Of a stretch of 64,000 bases of DNA, positions 27,491 to 37,184 are shown in pieces. Position 1 is the first letter of the stretch. Every line of letters starts with the position of its first letter. The stretch comes from Flavobacteriaceae bacterium HL-DH10 (GTDB taxonomy: Bacteria; Bacteroidota; Bacteroidia; Flavobacteriales; Flavobacteriaceae). Location: assembly GCA_031826515.1 (NCBI GenBank), contig CP134536.1:3168501-3232500 (forward strand), read 5' to 3'. Position numbers and translations under genes: made by a program. Under the pieces are notes generated by a model, which was not told the DNA's origin, did not search any database, and saw only the letters and a list, made by a program, of their open reading frames with translations.

Positions 27491-27520
27491 AAAGGCTTTG
27501 AATTTTCATCCAAAGCCTTT
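27491..27520 (-). terminator. Intrinsic terminator after the L-galactose/sulfatase operon
   Basis: On the minus strand AAAGGCTTTG pairs with CAAAGCCTTT around a 10-base loop and is followed by T residues. It is 23 bases after the stop of the sulfatase at 27543 and separates that operon from the GH2 operon. Confidence 0.85.
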
Positions 27521-27542
27521 CTTATTAATACTATTTTTCAGT

Positions 27543-29114
27543 TTATTTCAACTCGAGTTCTTTAATTTTAACCTCCGATTTACCTCTTAATTTATGGTAA
27601 GTTGCAGTTAATTCAGCTAATTTTTCTTTATTAGTATTTGCTAAATCATTTTTCTGAGCTCTATCTTCCTTTAAATTATAGAGTTGATATTCACTAGAAA
27701 TTCCTAATTCAATATTTACTTGCTTATTAATTGGCTTTCCTTCGTAAGGCGGAATTAATACCCAGTCTCCACTGCGCAATGCTGTTTTTTGACCAGTTTC
27801 CAGAATTAAATTTTTTCTGCCTTGGTTTGATTTTCCTAAAAAGGCATTTAATAGTTGTTCACTATCATTAGTTTTTGCAGTACTACCTGTTAAATGAGCC
27901 AAAGAGCTAAATAAGTCTAACTGGCATACTATAGCATTAGAAACAGTTGGCTCTATGGTTCCTTTCCAATATGTAATAAAAGGCACATGTGTACCTGCAT
28001 CAAACAAACTATATTTACCACCACGTAAACCTCCCGAAGGTGTATGGTTACCTAATTTTTCTACAGCATCATCATAATATCCATCATTTAATACTGGGCC
28101 ATTATCACTAGATAAAACAATCAAAGTATTTTCTAAAATACCTTCTTCATTAAGAGTTTTAATGAATTCACCAATAACCCAATCGGCCTCTAAAATAACA
28201 TCGCCACGTGGCCCCATTCCAGATTTTCCAACAAAACGAGGGTGTGGTGTACGTGGTACATGTGGTTGTTGTAAGGCATAGTATAAAAAGAATGGGTTTT
28301 CCTTATGTTTCTTCACATAGGTTTGTGCTTCTTTTAAAAAGTGGTCCGCCATGTCTACATCGTTCCATTTTGCAGCTTCGCCACCTTTCATGTATCCAAT
28401 TCTAGGTATTCCATTTACAATACTGTTATTATGACCGTGGTGCCATTTCATAGTTAAAAGTTCTGGATTATCTTTCCCTGTAGGTTGGCCTTCAAAATTT
28501 GTTTTGTAACTAATTTCAATGGGATCGTTAGGATCTAAGCCATCTACATGACCGTTTCTTATGTAAACTGTTGGCACTCTATCTTGAGTTGCAGCCATAA
28601 TATACGATTCTTCAAAGCCAACCTCATTTGGCCCAGGGGATACGCGTTCATTCCAATTTACATTTCCTCTACCTAAACCTAGGTGCCATTTACCAACAAT
28701 ACCAGTTTGATACCCTTGTTGCTTTAACATTTTTGGAACCGTTTTTTGTTCTGTACTAATAATTAGAGGCGCGGTGCCTGGTAAAATAGCAGCATCTTTA
28801 TTTCTCCATGGATAAATACCTGTTAAAATCCCGAAACGGCTAGGAGTACAGGTTGCTGAAGTTGCATAACCGTTTGTAAAACGTACACCGCCATTGGCTA
28901 ATTTATCGATGTTAGGAGTTGAAATTTCTGTAGCACCATTTGCACTAATGTCGCCATAGCCCAAATCATCTAAATAAATAAAAACAATATTTGGTTTGGT
29001 GTCGGTTTTTTGAGGTTCTTCTTGTTTATTTTCATTTTTACAACTTACCGATAAAGCAAACGTAATCATTAAAATAGAGCATTTTAAAAATGTAGGTTTA
29101 GTGATTTTAATCAT
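27543..29114 (-). CDS. Type I sulfatase (lipoprotein), paralogue of the sulfatase at 57.3 kb
   Basis: 523 residues. The start MIKITKPTFLKCSILMITF leads to a lipobox ending SVSC near residue 25, so it should be membrane-anchored. The active site Cys89 is in ATCTPSRFG; the metal-binding IVFIYLDDLGYGD and the later LSSDNGPVLNDGYYDD block are present. It is strikingly similar along its length to the sulfatase at 57346-58932 (same GILTGIYPWRN, QDRVPTVYIRNG/ENG, WHHGHNNSIVNG, QPHVPRTPHPRFVGKSGMG). Both probably act on the same sulfate ester. It is the last gene of the operon that degrades L-galactose. L-galactose-6-sulfate of porphyran is a natural candidate substrate, by inference. Confidence 0.93.
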   Translation of the reverse strand: MIKITKPTFLKCSILMITFALSVSCKNENKQEEPQKTDTKPNIVFIYLDDLGYGDISANGATEISTPNIDKLANGGVRFTNGYATSATCTPSRFGILTGIYPWRNKDAAILPGTAPLIISTEQKTVPKMLKQQGYQTGIVGKWHLGLGRGNVNWNERVSPGPNEVGFEESYIMAATQDRVPTVYIRNGHVDGLDPNDPIEISYKTNFEGQPTGKDNPELLTMKWHHGHNNSIVNGIPRIGYMKGGEAAKWNDVDMADHFLKEAQTYVKKHKENPFFLYYALQQPHVPRTPHPRFVGKSGMGPRGDVILEADWVIGEFIKTLNEEGILENTLIVLSSDNGPVLNDGYYDDAVEKLGNHTPSGGLRGGKYSLFDAGTHVPFITYWKGTIEPTVSNAIVCQLDLFSSLAHLTGSTAKTNDSEQLLNAFLGKSNQGRKNLILETGQKTALRSGDWVLIPPYEGKPINKQVNIELGISSEYQLYNLKEDRAQKNDLANTNKEKLAELTATYHKLRGKSEVKIKELELK

Positions 29115-29126
29115 AATTATTTAGCT

Positions 29127-30521
29127 TTAGTTTGAATTTGTTGATTTTTTTCTAATCTGTTCCCACTTTTTTTCTTCTTTGATTACATTTTTTGCATGTG
29201 GATCAAACCAGTTAGGATCAATATTTTTAGCATCCCATTTTTTATAAGCCGCTTCTAGATTTGCTATGATTTTTGAATTGCCATCTGAAATATCATAACG
29301 TTCTAAACTGTCCTTTTTTAAATTAAACAGTAGTGTTTTGTTTTTATAAGCACTCTTGTATAGTTTGTAGTCCCCTTTTCTTACTGCATATTCAAAATTT
29401 CCAGAAGACCTCCAAAAAAGTTCATCGTGTGGTGCTGATTTTACTTTGTTTGTAATGTATGGTAATAAATCTACACCATCTAGTTGTTTTTCTTTTTTGG
29501 CCTTAGCTCCAGCCGCATTTAAGAATGTAGGAAATAAATCTAAAGATGATACAATATTTTGATAATGTTGATTTTCTTTAATTTTCTTTGGCCAAGTCAT
29601 GAAAAACGGCACTTTTATACCGCCTTCAAATAACATCCCTTTATGACCTCTATATGGTTTGTTATCGGCATGTTCAATTCTACCGCCATTATCGCTTAAA
29701 AATACAATAATAGTGTTGTCTTTAATATTATTTGCTACCAAAGTTGAATCTATTCTACCTACATTAGTATCAACAGCATTTACCATGGCAGCATATATAC
29801 TTCTACCAGCGTATTCTATATGTTTTGTTTTTTCTAAATATTCTTTAGTAGCATGATCTGGCGCATGAGGTGCATTATAGGCTAAATACATAAAAAAGGG
29901 TTTGTCTTCTTTTTTAGAAATAAACTTAATGGCTTCATCTGTAAAATCATCAGTTAAATAATTTAATTCATTTTCAGGTACAGCTTTACCATTTCTGTAT
30001 ATGGTTTGAATATCATTTTTAGCTTTTCCCCAATAGTTCATACCGCCTCCAGGAAAACCAAACCAATGATCGAAACCTTGAGCAGGTGGGTATAAATCTG
30101 GATGATCACCAACATGCCATTTTCCAATAGCACTCGTTCTATAACCTTGCTCTTTTAAAGCTTCAGAAATCATTTTTTCTGATAGAGGTGTACCGACAGT
30201 AGTATCATTTTCTACATTATAAGGCATATTACAATCATGACCAAAACGTGCTTGATAACGACCAGTTAAAAGACCTGCTCTTGATGGACTGCAATAAGGA
30301 TGTGTGACATATCCGTTTGAAAACACAACACCTTGTGAAGCTAATCTGTCTAGATTTTGTGTAGGTATGTCTGTACTCCCATTAAAACCAACATCGGCCC
30401 AACCTTGATCGTCGGTTAGGATCACAATAATGTTTGGTTTTTCTTGAGAAAACACTTTATTTACAACTGTAGATAATAGTGCAGCGAGTAAAAGTTGTAC
30501 TGTTTTTATCCTGAAACTCAT
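29127..30521 (-). CDS. Secreted type I sulfatase
   Basis: 464 residues, arylsulfatase-A-like. A signal peptide ends at about residue 25 (NKVFSQ). The metal site reads IIVILTDDQGWADVGFNG, the formylglycine motif is CSPSR with Cys77 in THPYCSPSRAGLLTG, and FLSDNGGRIEHADNKPYRG carries the second metal ligands. The C-terminal region ends with a basic tail. It lies 12 bases upstream of the paralogous pair member at 27543 and 35 bases after the mutarotase gene, so it belongs to the same operon. It is closer to the sulfatase at 60.5 kb than to its immediate neighbour in motif and size. The sulfate position hydrolysed is unknown. Confidence 0.93.
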   Translation of the reverse strand: MSFRIKTVQLLLAALLSTVVNKVFSQEKPNIIVILTDDQGWADVGFNGSTDIPTQNLDRLASQGVVFSNGYVTHPYCSPSRAGLLTGRYQARFGHDCNMPYNVENDTTVGTPLSEKMISEALKEQGYRTSAIGKWHVGDHPDLYPPAQGFDHWFGFPGGGMNYWGKAKNDIQTIYRNGKAVPENELNYLTDDFTDEAIKFISKKEDKPFFMYLAYNAPHAPDHATKEYLEKTKHIEYAGRSIYAAMVNAVDTNVGRIDSTLVANNIKDNTIIVFLSDNGGRIEHADNKPYRGHKGMLFEGGIKVPFFMTWPKKIKENQHYQNIVSSLDLFPTFLNAAGAKAKKEKQLDGVDLLPYITNKVKSAPHDELFWRSSGNFEYAVRKGDYKLYKSAYKNKTLLFNLKKDSLERYDISDGNSKIIANLEAAYKKWDAKNIDPNWFDPHAKNVIKEEKKWEQIRKKSTNSN

Positions 30522-30556
30522 TCTTGTTTTGTGTTTACTGTTATTTGTTTTTAAGC

Positions 30557-30904
30557 TTATCTTTCTAATTTAAAAACCTGTTCTAAAGCCATCCATTTTT
30601 CGCCATTTTTAGCCCAGGGAAGTTCTTGTTGGTATTTCCACATGAGGTTTTCCCATTCTTGCACTTTTGGGTTGTTGGCATCCATTTTAGCTTTTTTGAC
30701 TGGATCAAAAGTCTCATCAACTTCCATAATCATAAACATACGATTGCCGACAAGGTAAATTTCCATGTCCACAATACCTGCATCTTTAATGCTTTTGGTT
30801 ATTTCTGGCCATGCATTACCAGCAGCGTGGTATGCTTTATATTCCTTTATTAATTTAGAATCGTCTTTTAAGTCGCATGAAAAACAATGTCTTTTTGTAC
30901 TCAT
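30557..30904 (-). CDS. L-rhamnose/L-fucose mutarotase-family protein (RhaM-like)
   Basis: 115 residues, matching the length of RhaM-type mutarotases. Characteristic parts are RHCFSCDLKDD at the start, EYKAYHAAGNAWPEI with the conserved His, GNRMFMIMEVDETFD and WKYQQELPWAKNGEKWMAL at the end. These small cytoplasmic dimers interconvert anomers of 6-deoxy-L-sugars and related sugars. It sits 8 bases downstream of the FucP-type transporter and upstream of two sulfatases. In this operon the likely substrate is L-galactose, which has the same ring configuration as L-fucose; that is inference. The family name cannot separate fucose, rhamnose and L-galactose. Confidence 0.9.
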   Translation of the reverse strand: MSTKRHCFSCDLKDDSKLIKEYKAYHAAGNAWPEITKSIKDAGIVDMEIYLVGNRMFMIMEVDETFDPVKKAKMDANNPKVQEWENLMWKYQQELPWAKNGEKWMALEQVFKLER

Positions 30905-30912
30905 AATTTCTG

Positions 30913-32232
30913 TTATTTTGAAGTTTTATAAGTAGCATAGCCGTAATGTGCAACTACTGCCAAACAGATTAATGGAAGAACAAATGAGAATTTTACTTCA
31001 GGAATAAACCCCAAAATGGCAACATCTGCAAAACCAGAACCTCCCATATCCAAAATTCTACCTTGAAGTACTGGCATTAAAGCCCCACCTACAATAGCCA
31101 TAACCAATCCTGCTGATCCAATTTTGGCTTCGTCCCCCATATCTGTAAGTGCAATACCATAAATGGTTGGGAACATAATAGACATAAATACTGAAATCCC
31201 AACCAAAGAAATTAAACCAGCCATTCCAGGTAAAAGAATAGCGCCAACACTACAAATAACACCACCAATTCCAAAAAGCATTAATATTTTGGATGGGTTT
31301 ATTGATTTCATCAATGCGGTTCCTATCCATCTACCAACAAGAAACAAAACCATTGCAGCAACATTATAATATGTAGCGGTTAGTTCCCAGCCAAAAGTCG
31401 CATTCAAATTATCTACATATTGAAAAATATAGGTCCAACACATAATTTGAGCACCAACATAAAAAGCCTGAGCAATCACACCATGTTTGTAATTTTTGTT
31501 AGAGAACAATTTTTTGAACGATTCTGACAGTCCCATTTTATCTTCTGCTGCAGTTTTTGGAATCTTGGTAAAAATTATAATAGACATAATTATTAATACT
31601 AAAACACCTAAAGCAATGTAGGGAATACTGATAATGCTTAAATCGTTTTCTCTGATGGCTCCTAATTCTTCTGAACTTAAGGCGTTATAAGCTTCAGTAG
31701 TATAATCGTCAGAACGTAAGGCGCCAATAATAAAAACTTGAGCTATTATCATACCAGTTAAAGAACCAATTGGGTTAAAAGCTTGCGCTAAATTTAAACG
31801 TTGGGTGGCCGTTTCCTTGTCGCCTAAGGATAAAATCAAAGGATTGGAAGTGGTTTCTAAAAATGCCAAACCGCAAGTAATAATCCATAATGAAATCAAA
31901 AAATAATTGAATTCTTGGTTCGCTGCTGCTGGAAAAAACAAAAATGCTCCAATAGCGTACAAAGACAATCCTAATAGAATCCCAGATTTATAACTATATT
32001 TTCTAATGAACAATGCTGCGGGTAACGCCATGAAAAAGTACCCAAAATAGAAAGCAAATTGTACTAATGATGCTTGAACATTTGAAAGCTCTGGCATTAC
32101 TTTTTTAAATGCTGAAACCATAGGGTTGGTTAAATCGTTTGCAATACCCCATAAAGCGAATAAGGAAGTAATGATTATGAAAGGAAGTAAAAGTTCTTTT
32201 CTAACTATAGGGATTTTTAAATGTTTATTCAT
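30913..32232 (-). CDS. L-fucose:H+ symporter-type MFS transporter (FucP-like)
   Basis: 439 residues with about 12 hydrophobic segments. The N-terminal FALWGIANDLTNPMVSAFKK and the FYFGYFFMALPAALFIRKYSYK motif are the FucP signature, including the short cytoplasmic loop with charged residues. E. coli FucP imports L-fucose with protons and also handles L-galactose, which differs from fucose only at C6. The gene is 15 bases downstream of the aldo-keto reductase and 8 upstream of the mutarotase, so transport, anomer exchange and oxidation are encoded together. Inner membrane. Confidence 0.93.
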   Translation of the reverse strand: MNKHLKIPIVRKELLLPFIIITSLFALWGIANDLTNPMVSAFKKVMPELSNVQASLVQFAFYFGYFFMALPAALFIRKYSYKSGILLGLSLYAIGAFLFFPAAANQEFNYFLISLWIITCGLAFLETTSNPLILSLGDKETATQRLNLAQAFNPIGSLTGMIIAQVFIIGALRSDDYTTEAYNALSSEELGAIRENDLSIISIPYIALGVLVLIIMSIIIFTKIPKTAAEDKMGLSESFKKLFSNKNYKHGVIAQAFYVGAQIMCWTYIFQYVDNLNATFGWELTATYYNVAAMVLFLVGRWIGTALMKSINPSKILMLFGIGGVICSVGAILLPGMAGLISLVGISVFMSIMFPTIYGIALTDMGDEAKIGSAGLVMAIVGGALMPVLQGRILDMGGSGFADVAILGFIPEVKFSFVLPLICLAVVAHYGYATYKTSK

Positions 32233-32247
32233 TTTTTTTAAATGGTT

Positions 32248-33201
32248 TTATCTTAAATTTAGTACGGTGTCTGTAATGTCATTAAATATAGCTTCTGGCA
32301 GTTTGCCTTCTTCCCATGCATCTAATAAATCAATTAATTGATCCTTGGTTGTTGGTCCAACAACGACTCTATCTGCTTCTTCTATTGAAAACACATACCT
32401 TAATGCCAATCTAGATAACGGTATGTGATTTGCTTTAGCAATATCATTTATTTTTAAGGCTGTATCAACATCCAGATTGGTAATCCATTCATTATTGGGA
32501 CGTTCATTGGAGTATTGCTCTAAACGTCTACCTAATAAGCCCATATGTAAAGCAGAAGCTGCATAATACCCGATATTTTCTTTTTGTATTTGAGGAATGT
32601 CTTTATTAAAACCAGTTAAGTTGCAGGCATCTAATTTTAAGAACCCAGATAGCACATCAAAATTTTCTTTAATCATATGGGGATAAAATCTATCTATAGG
32701 ATTTCCACCAATACCTAAGCTTTTTACAAGGCCTTCTTTTTTTAATGAATTCAAGCACTCCATGATTTCGTCCATTTTTTCAACAGGTACTAAATGTGGC
32801 TCATGTAAAAACAATAAATCGATGGTATCTATACCCAAAACATGCAAGCTTTCGTAAACACTTTTTCGCATGGTTTTAGGCGAATAGTCTATAATGAATT
32901 CATCAGCTTTGTCCGCATTTAATCGACCAACTTTAGTACTTATAATAGGCTTTTTTCCAGACCATTGTTCCAATGCTTTTCCTAAAAATTCTTGTGATCT
33001 ATTATAGGATGGAGCAGTATCAAATACACTTACGCCATGTTCTAGGGCATACATTAAAGTTACAACGGCATCTTTTTCTTCAATAGGTCTCCAAACACCT
33101 CCCAAACCAGAACAGCCACAAACCAAACGGCTTTGGTTATTGAAGAATTTGCTTTTTTTATGATCTCCTTTAATATAAGTTGGCTTTGTGCTCATAATCA
33201 A
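32248..33201 (-). CDS. Aldo-keto reductase, candidate L-galactose 1-dehydrogenase
   Basis: 317 residues with an AKR barrel: GLGGVWRPIEE, catalytic Asp and Tyr in VFDTAPSYNRSQEFLG, Lys in IISTKVGRL and His in DLLFLHEPH. The C-terminal cofactor segment reads VVGPTTKDQLIDLL. Related AKRs include plant L-galactose dehydrogenase and bacterial L-fucose/D-threo-aldose dehydrogenases, which oxidise C1 of the sugar to a lactone. The next gene (4 bases) is a COG3618-type lactonase, so the order dehydrogenase then lactonase is as expected. Two possible starts exist (ATG 33201 and ATG 33195). Role in L-galactose to L-galactonolactone is inferred from context; fucose oxidation is the main alternative. Confidence 0.85.
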   Translation of the reverse strand: MIMSTKPTYIKGDHKKSKFFNNQSRLVCGCSGLGGVWRPIEEKDAVVTLMYALEHGVSVFDTAPSYNRSQEFLGKALEQWSGKKPIISTKVGRLNADKADEFIIDYSPKTMRKSVYESLHVLGIDTIDLLFLHEPHLVPVEKMDEIMECLNSLKKEGLVKSLGIGGNPIDRFYPHMIKENFDVLSGFLKLDACNLTGFNKDIPQIQKENIGYYAASALHMGLLGRRLEQYSNERPNNEWITNLDVDTALKINDIAKANHIPLSRLALRYVFSIEEADRVVVGPTTKDQLIDLLDAWEEGKLPEAIFNDITDTVLNLR

Positions 33202-33205
33202 ATTA

Positions 33206-34033
33206 TTATAAATTATAAAATTTTATAGTATTATTGCCCATAATATTTGCTTGTTCAGTAGAACTTAGACTTGCTATAAAATGCGCTACTAAATCTTTAA
33301 CTTGTTTGTAATTGCCAGCCACCAAACATACTGGCCAGTCGGAACCATACATTACTCTTTTCGTTCCAAAGACCTTTAAAACTGCATTCATATATGGTTC
33401 AATTTGTGAGGGTGACCATGTCTTGTAATCAGCTTCGGTAATCATGCCAGACATTTTGCAATACACATTTTCATGCTTTCCTATTTCATTTATTAGAACT
33501 TCCCATCCATCAAAAAAACCATCTTTTATATACGGTTTTGCTATGTGATCGATTACGAATTTCTGGTTAGGAAACTGTTTTACAAATTCTAAAGAGGCAC
33601 CTAATTGATGTGGAAGTATGAGTATATCGTAAGTGAAATTATGTTTTTCTAAAGCTGAAATACCTCGTAGAAAATTTGGTCTTAATAAAAAATTGTGATC
33701 CGCTTCACCTTGTACAACATGACGGAATCCTTTTATTTTTTCAAATTGACTATAATGTTTTAAAGCCTCGTCAATATTTTCAGACCTTAAATCTACCCAG
33801 CCGACTATACCTTTTATAATATCATTTCCAGCAGCCAGTTTTAAAAGAAATTCTGTTTCTGCTAAAGTTTGGTCTGCTTGAACTGCCACACAGCCTTCAA
33901 TTCCATTTTCATCATACACTTTTTTTAAATCAGAAGGTGTAAAATCACGTCTGATTACCGACATACTATCGTCAATCCACGCGTGTTTTACGGGTTCATA
34001 ATTCCAAAAGTGCTGATGGGAATATATTATCAT
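33206..34033 (-). CDS. Amidohydrolase-family sugar lactonase (COG3618-like), candidate L-galactonolactonase
   Basis: 275 residues, the normal length of L-fuconolactone/rhamnonolactone hydrolases. The motifs seen are HQHFWNYEPVKHAWIDD at the N-terminus, GIVGWVDLRSE, GFRHVVQGE, FVIDHIAKPYI and YGSDWPVC with the metal-site Asp. It is cytoplasmic. It would open the 1,4-lactone made by the AKR gene 4 bases away and give the aldonic acid for the next enzymes. The tagaturonate reductase gene starts only one base beyond it, consistent with a tight operon. Actual lactone (L-galactono- or L-fucono-) needs assay. Confidence 0.88.
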   Translation of the reverse strand: MIIYSHQHFWNYEPVKHAWIDDSMSVIRRDFTPSDLKKVYDENGIEGCVAVQADQTLAETEFLLKLAAGNDIIKGIVGWVDLRSENIDEALKHYSQFEKIKGFRHVVQGEADHNFLLRPNFLRGISALEKHNFTYDILILPHQLGASLEFVKQFPNQKFVIDHIAKPYIKDGFFDGWEVLINEIGKHENVYCKMSGMITEADYKTWSPSQIEPYMNAVLKVFGTKRVMYGSDWPVCLVAGNYKQVKDLVAHFIASLSSTEQANIMGNNTIKFYNL

Positions 34034-34034
34034 A

Positions 34035-35471
34035 TTAGTTCATAAAAGTTTTCAATGCCGATGTCATCCCCTTGTTTATAATGGATTCTAAATTTTTATT
34101 GACTTCGTTTTCCAAACCACTAATTGCGGTTAAGTCTGTTTCCCAGAAATCAATATTTGATAAGGTGGCTTTTACAACGATTGAAACATTATTGGTTTTC
34201 CATTGATTATTAAAAAACTCCAAAACAGCGGTATCGTCTTTTAATGTAATAGGAGTTCCGTTTCTATCACCTTTATAAAACGCAATTAACGCCGCAAGTG
34301 AAAACAACAAATGTGAAGGCAATGCATTTTTTCTTTTGATGAATTCCAAAACCGATGGCAATACACGTGTTTTGTATTTAGATATGGAATTTAATGAAAT
34401 ACTCATGAGTTCATGTTCCAAATATGGATTTCTAAATCGGTCTAATACATCATTAGAAAATTGACTTAGTTCCTCGTCTGGTAAATCCAATGTTGGACAA
34501 ATATTTTTGAACAATGCGTCTTGTAAAAATGTACCAACGATTTTATCTTCCAATGATTCACGAACACGATCTATTCCATATAAATAACCAACAGGTACTA
34601 AAGTGGTGTGAGCACCATTTAAGATTCGGACTTTTCTAGTTCTATATGGTTCCATATTGTTAGTGAACACAACATTCAATCTACAGGGTTCTGATGGAAA
34701 TTCTTCTTTAACGGATTCAGGGCCTTCAATAACCCAAAGATGAAACTGTTCACCTTCAACAACCAAATTGTCTATATAACCTAATTCTTTGGTTATGGCC
34801 TCCATTTTGTCTTTAGGATATCCAGGAACAATTCTGTCTACCAGTGTGTTACAAAAAATATTATCTTCATTAATCCATTCAATAAAATCGTTTCCAAGCT
34901 TCCACTCAGAAGCATATTGAAGTATAATGCGTTTTAAGTTATCTCCATTTCTATCAATTAATTCACAAGGAATAATAATCAAGCCTTTATCTGAAGCACC
35001 ATTAAATGCTTGAAATCTTTGGTACAATAAAGCTGTTAATTTACCTGGAAAGCTAGACTGAGGCTTATCATTTAAAGTGTCCTTTTCATTATAAGAAATT
35101 CCGGCTTCTGTGGTGTTAGAAATAACAAATCGTAAATCTGGATTTTTAGCATTTGCTAAATAATCATTATAGTTTTCATACGGATTAATACTTCTCTGAA
35201 TACAATCTATAATCTCATGTTCACTAATAGCTTTTCCATTTTTAATACCGTTAAGATAAAGTGTGTATAAACCGTCTTGATCATTTAGCATTTTTACTAA
35301 TCCTTGATTTATGGGTTGCACGACAACAACACCACCATCAAAATTGGCTTTTTTATTCATTTCATGAATCATCCAATTAGCAAATGCTCTTAAGAAGTTT
35401 CCTTCTCCAAATTGTATGATTCTTTCGGTATATGTATTAACAGATGTTGTTTTTCTATTTAATGTATTCAT
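34035..35471 (-). CDS. uxaB: Tagaturonate reductase / altronate oxidoreductase (UxaB-like)
   Basis: 478 residues, mannitol-dehydrogenase superfamily. It shows ERIIQFGEGNFLRAFANWMI at the N-terminus (Rossmann GxGxFxRAF motif), CELIDRNGDNL and the catalytic-type K(R)ILNGAHTTLVP segment. UxaB interconverts D-tagaturonate and D-altronate with NAD(H). It is next to altronate dehydratase, and the pair normally channels D-tagaturonate to KDG. No UxaC isomerase lies in this operon, which argues that the tagaturonate comes from another source. L-galactonate oxidation by the neighbouring Zn-dehydrogenase is the proposed source. Confidence 0.9.
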   Translation of the reverse strand: MNTLNRKTTSVNTYTERIIQFGEGNFLRAFANWMIHEMNKKANFDGGVVVVQPINQGLVKMLNDQDGLYTLYLNGIKNGKAISEHEIIDCIQRSINPYENYNDYLANAKNPDLRFVISNTTEAGISYNEKDTLNDKPQSSFPGKLTALLYQRFQAFNGASDKGLIIIPCELIDRNGDNLKRIILQYASEWKLGNDFIEWINEDNIFCNTLVDRIVPGYPKDKMEAITKELGYIDNLVVEGEQFHLWVIEGPESVKEEFPSEPCRLNVVFTNNMEPYRTRKVRILNGAHTTLVPVGYLYGIDRVRESLEDKIVGTFLQDALFKNICPTLDLPDEELSQFSNDVLDRFRNPYLEHELMSISLNSISKYKTRVLPSVLEFIKRKNALPSHLLFSLAALIAFYKGDRNGTPITLKDDTAVLEFFNNQWKTNNVSIVVKATLSNIDFWETDLTAISGLENEVNKNLESIINKGMTSALKTFMN

Positions 35472-35525
35472 TTAGTCTATACTTATTTCTACAAGGTTGC
35501 ATAAACCTCGTAGTTATGATTTAAT

Positions 35526-37178
35526 TTATAATGAAACACCTCGTTTCCAAGGGATAAAATCGTTGTTACCGTGTAAAACGGCCTTTGAGTGCACTTCACC
35601 ACTTGCCACTTTTATTATGTGCTCTAAGATTTTATCACCCATTGATTCTATAGTGTCCTCACCCGTAATAACTGTTCCTGCATTGATATCAATAATGTCG
35701 TTCATACGTTCAAATAAATTGGTATTACTAGACATTTTAAGTACGGGTGCCACCGGGTTTCCTGTTGGTGTTCCTAAACCAGTAGTAAAAACCACTACAT
35801 TGCAACCTGAACCTACCAAACCTGTAGTCGATTCTACATCATTTCCTGGAGTGCATAATAAATTTAATCCTGGTTTTGTAACTTGTTCGGTATAATCTAA
35901 AACGGCAACAACAGGGGAGGTGCCTCCTTTTTTTGCGGCTCCAGCTGATTTCATGGCGTCGGTAATTAATCCGTCTTTTATATTTCCAGGTGATGGGTTG
36001 TTTTCAAATCCAGAACCAACGGCCACAGCGGCTGCAGAATATGCACGCATTAACCCGTAAAATTTCTTGGAATCTTTATCGGTCACACATCTATTAATAA
36101 TTTCCTGTTCTACACCATTTAACTCTGGAAACTCTGATAATACTGGACTGCCACCTAGAGCAACTAGTAAATCTGAAGCATAGCCTAAAGCTGGATTTGC
36201 AGAAATACCTGAAAACCCATCCGATCCACCACATTCCAATCCTAAAACGAGTTTGCTTAGCGGTGCTGGTTTACGCTCAATTTTGTTAGCTTCAATTAAA
36301 CCTAAAAATGTATGCTTAACAGCCTCTTCAATAAGTTTGCGTTCACTTTCACTACGCTGTTGTTCTAAATAATGAACTGGTTTTTTACAGTTTGGATCGA
36401 TAGCTTCAATAGCATTTTGCAACATTTCTATTTGTGCATTTTGGCATCCTAAACTAAATACAGTGGCACCTGCAACATTGGGGTTTGTAATATAACCCGC
36501 CAATAGTTTTACTAAAACCTCAGAATCTTGACGAATACCACCACAACCACCATCATGTTTTAAAAATTTGATTCCATCTACATTTGGGAATATTCTGTTT
36601 TTAGAAATTTCTTCTTTTGTTGTAATAATTGGGGTATTGAATATGTCTTCAGAACTTACACCAGATTTGTATTGTCTAATTAATGCTTCGGTATCTACAG
36701 CAAAATCTTTTTTGGTCTCATATCCTAATTTTTCTGAAAGTGCCCCTTCTAAAACATCAATATTTCTGTTTTCACAAAAGGTTAAAGGTATCACTAGCCA
36801 ATAATTGGCTGTTCCCACTTTACCATCTTCTCTGTGATAGCCACTGAATGTACGCCCTTCAAAATTTGAAGCATCGGGTGCAGTCCATATGAATTTTTCT
36901 TTAGAATCATTAAATTCCGCCGAAGCGTGCTTTACATTTTCAATGGTAATAGCGGTCCCTTTTTGTATTGGAAGTACTGCCTTTCCTATTAAAACGCCAT
37001 ACATGAAAATTTCATCACCTATGTTAAAATCGTATAGAGCGAATTTATGTTTTTGCTTGATGTCTCCTTGCAATGAAAAAGTTTCGCCAGCAACATCTAT
37101 AAAAGTGTTTTTGGGCAAGGGGGTTATGGCAACGATAATGTTATCCTTTGGGTCTATTTGTACGTAATTCTTAGGCAT
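35526..37178 (-). CDS. uxaA: Altronate dehydratase (UxaA-like)
   Basis: 550 residues. The N-terminal SAF-type domain (about 1-100) has VQIDPKDNIIVAI. The C-terminal catalytic part has GYHREDGKVGTANYWLV, IKFLKHDGGCGGIRQDSEVL, VLGLECGGSDGFSG and VVVFTTGLGTPTGNPVAPVL, typical of the UxaA/GarD dehydratase family. It dehydrates D-altronate to 2-keto-3-deoxy-D-gluconate, using Fe2+. Related GarD acts on galactarate, but the pairing with UxaB makes altronate the better call. It is followed by uxaB (54 bases) and preceded by the Zn-dehydrogenase (6 bases). Confidence 0.92.
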   Translation of the reverse strand: MPKNYVQIDPKDNIIVAITPLPKNTFIDVAGETFSLQGDIKQKHKFALYDFNIGDEIFMYGVLIGKAVLPIQKGTAITIENVKHASAEFNDSKEKFIWTAPDASNFEGRTFSGYHREDGKVGTANYWLVIPLTFCENRNIDVLEGALSEKLGYETKKDFAVDTEALIRQYKSGVSSEDIFNTPIITTKEEISKNRIFPNVDGIKFLKHDGGCGGIRQDSEVLVKLLAGYITNPNVAGATVFSLGCQNAQIEMLQNAIEAIDPNCKKPVHYLEQQRSESERKLIEEAVKHTFLGLIEANKIERKPAPLSKLVLGLECGGSDGFSGISANPALGYASDLLVALGGSPVLSEFPELNGVEQEIINRCVTDKDSKKFYGLMRAYSAAAVAVGSGFENNPSPGNIKDGLITDAMKSAGAAKKGGTSPVVAVLDYTEQVTKPGLNLLCTPGNDVESTTGLVGSGCNVVVFTTGLGTPTGNPVAPVLKMSSNTNLFERMNDIIDINAGTVITGEDTIESMGDKILEHIIKVASGEVHSKAVLHGNNDFIPWKRGVSL

Positions 37179-37184
37179 CGGTTT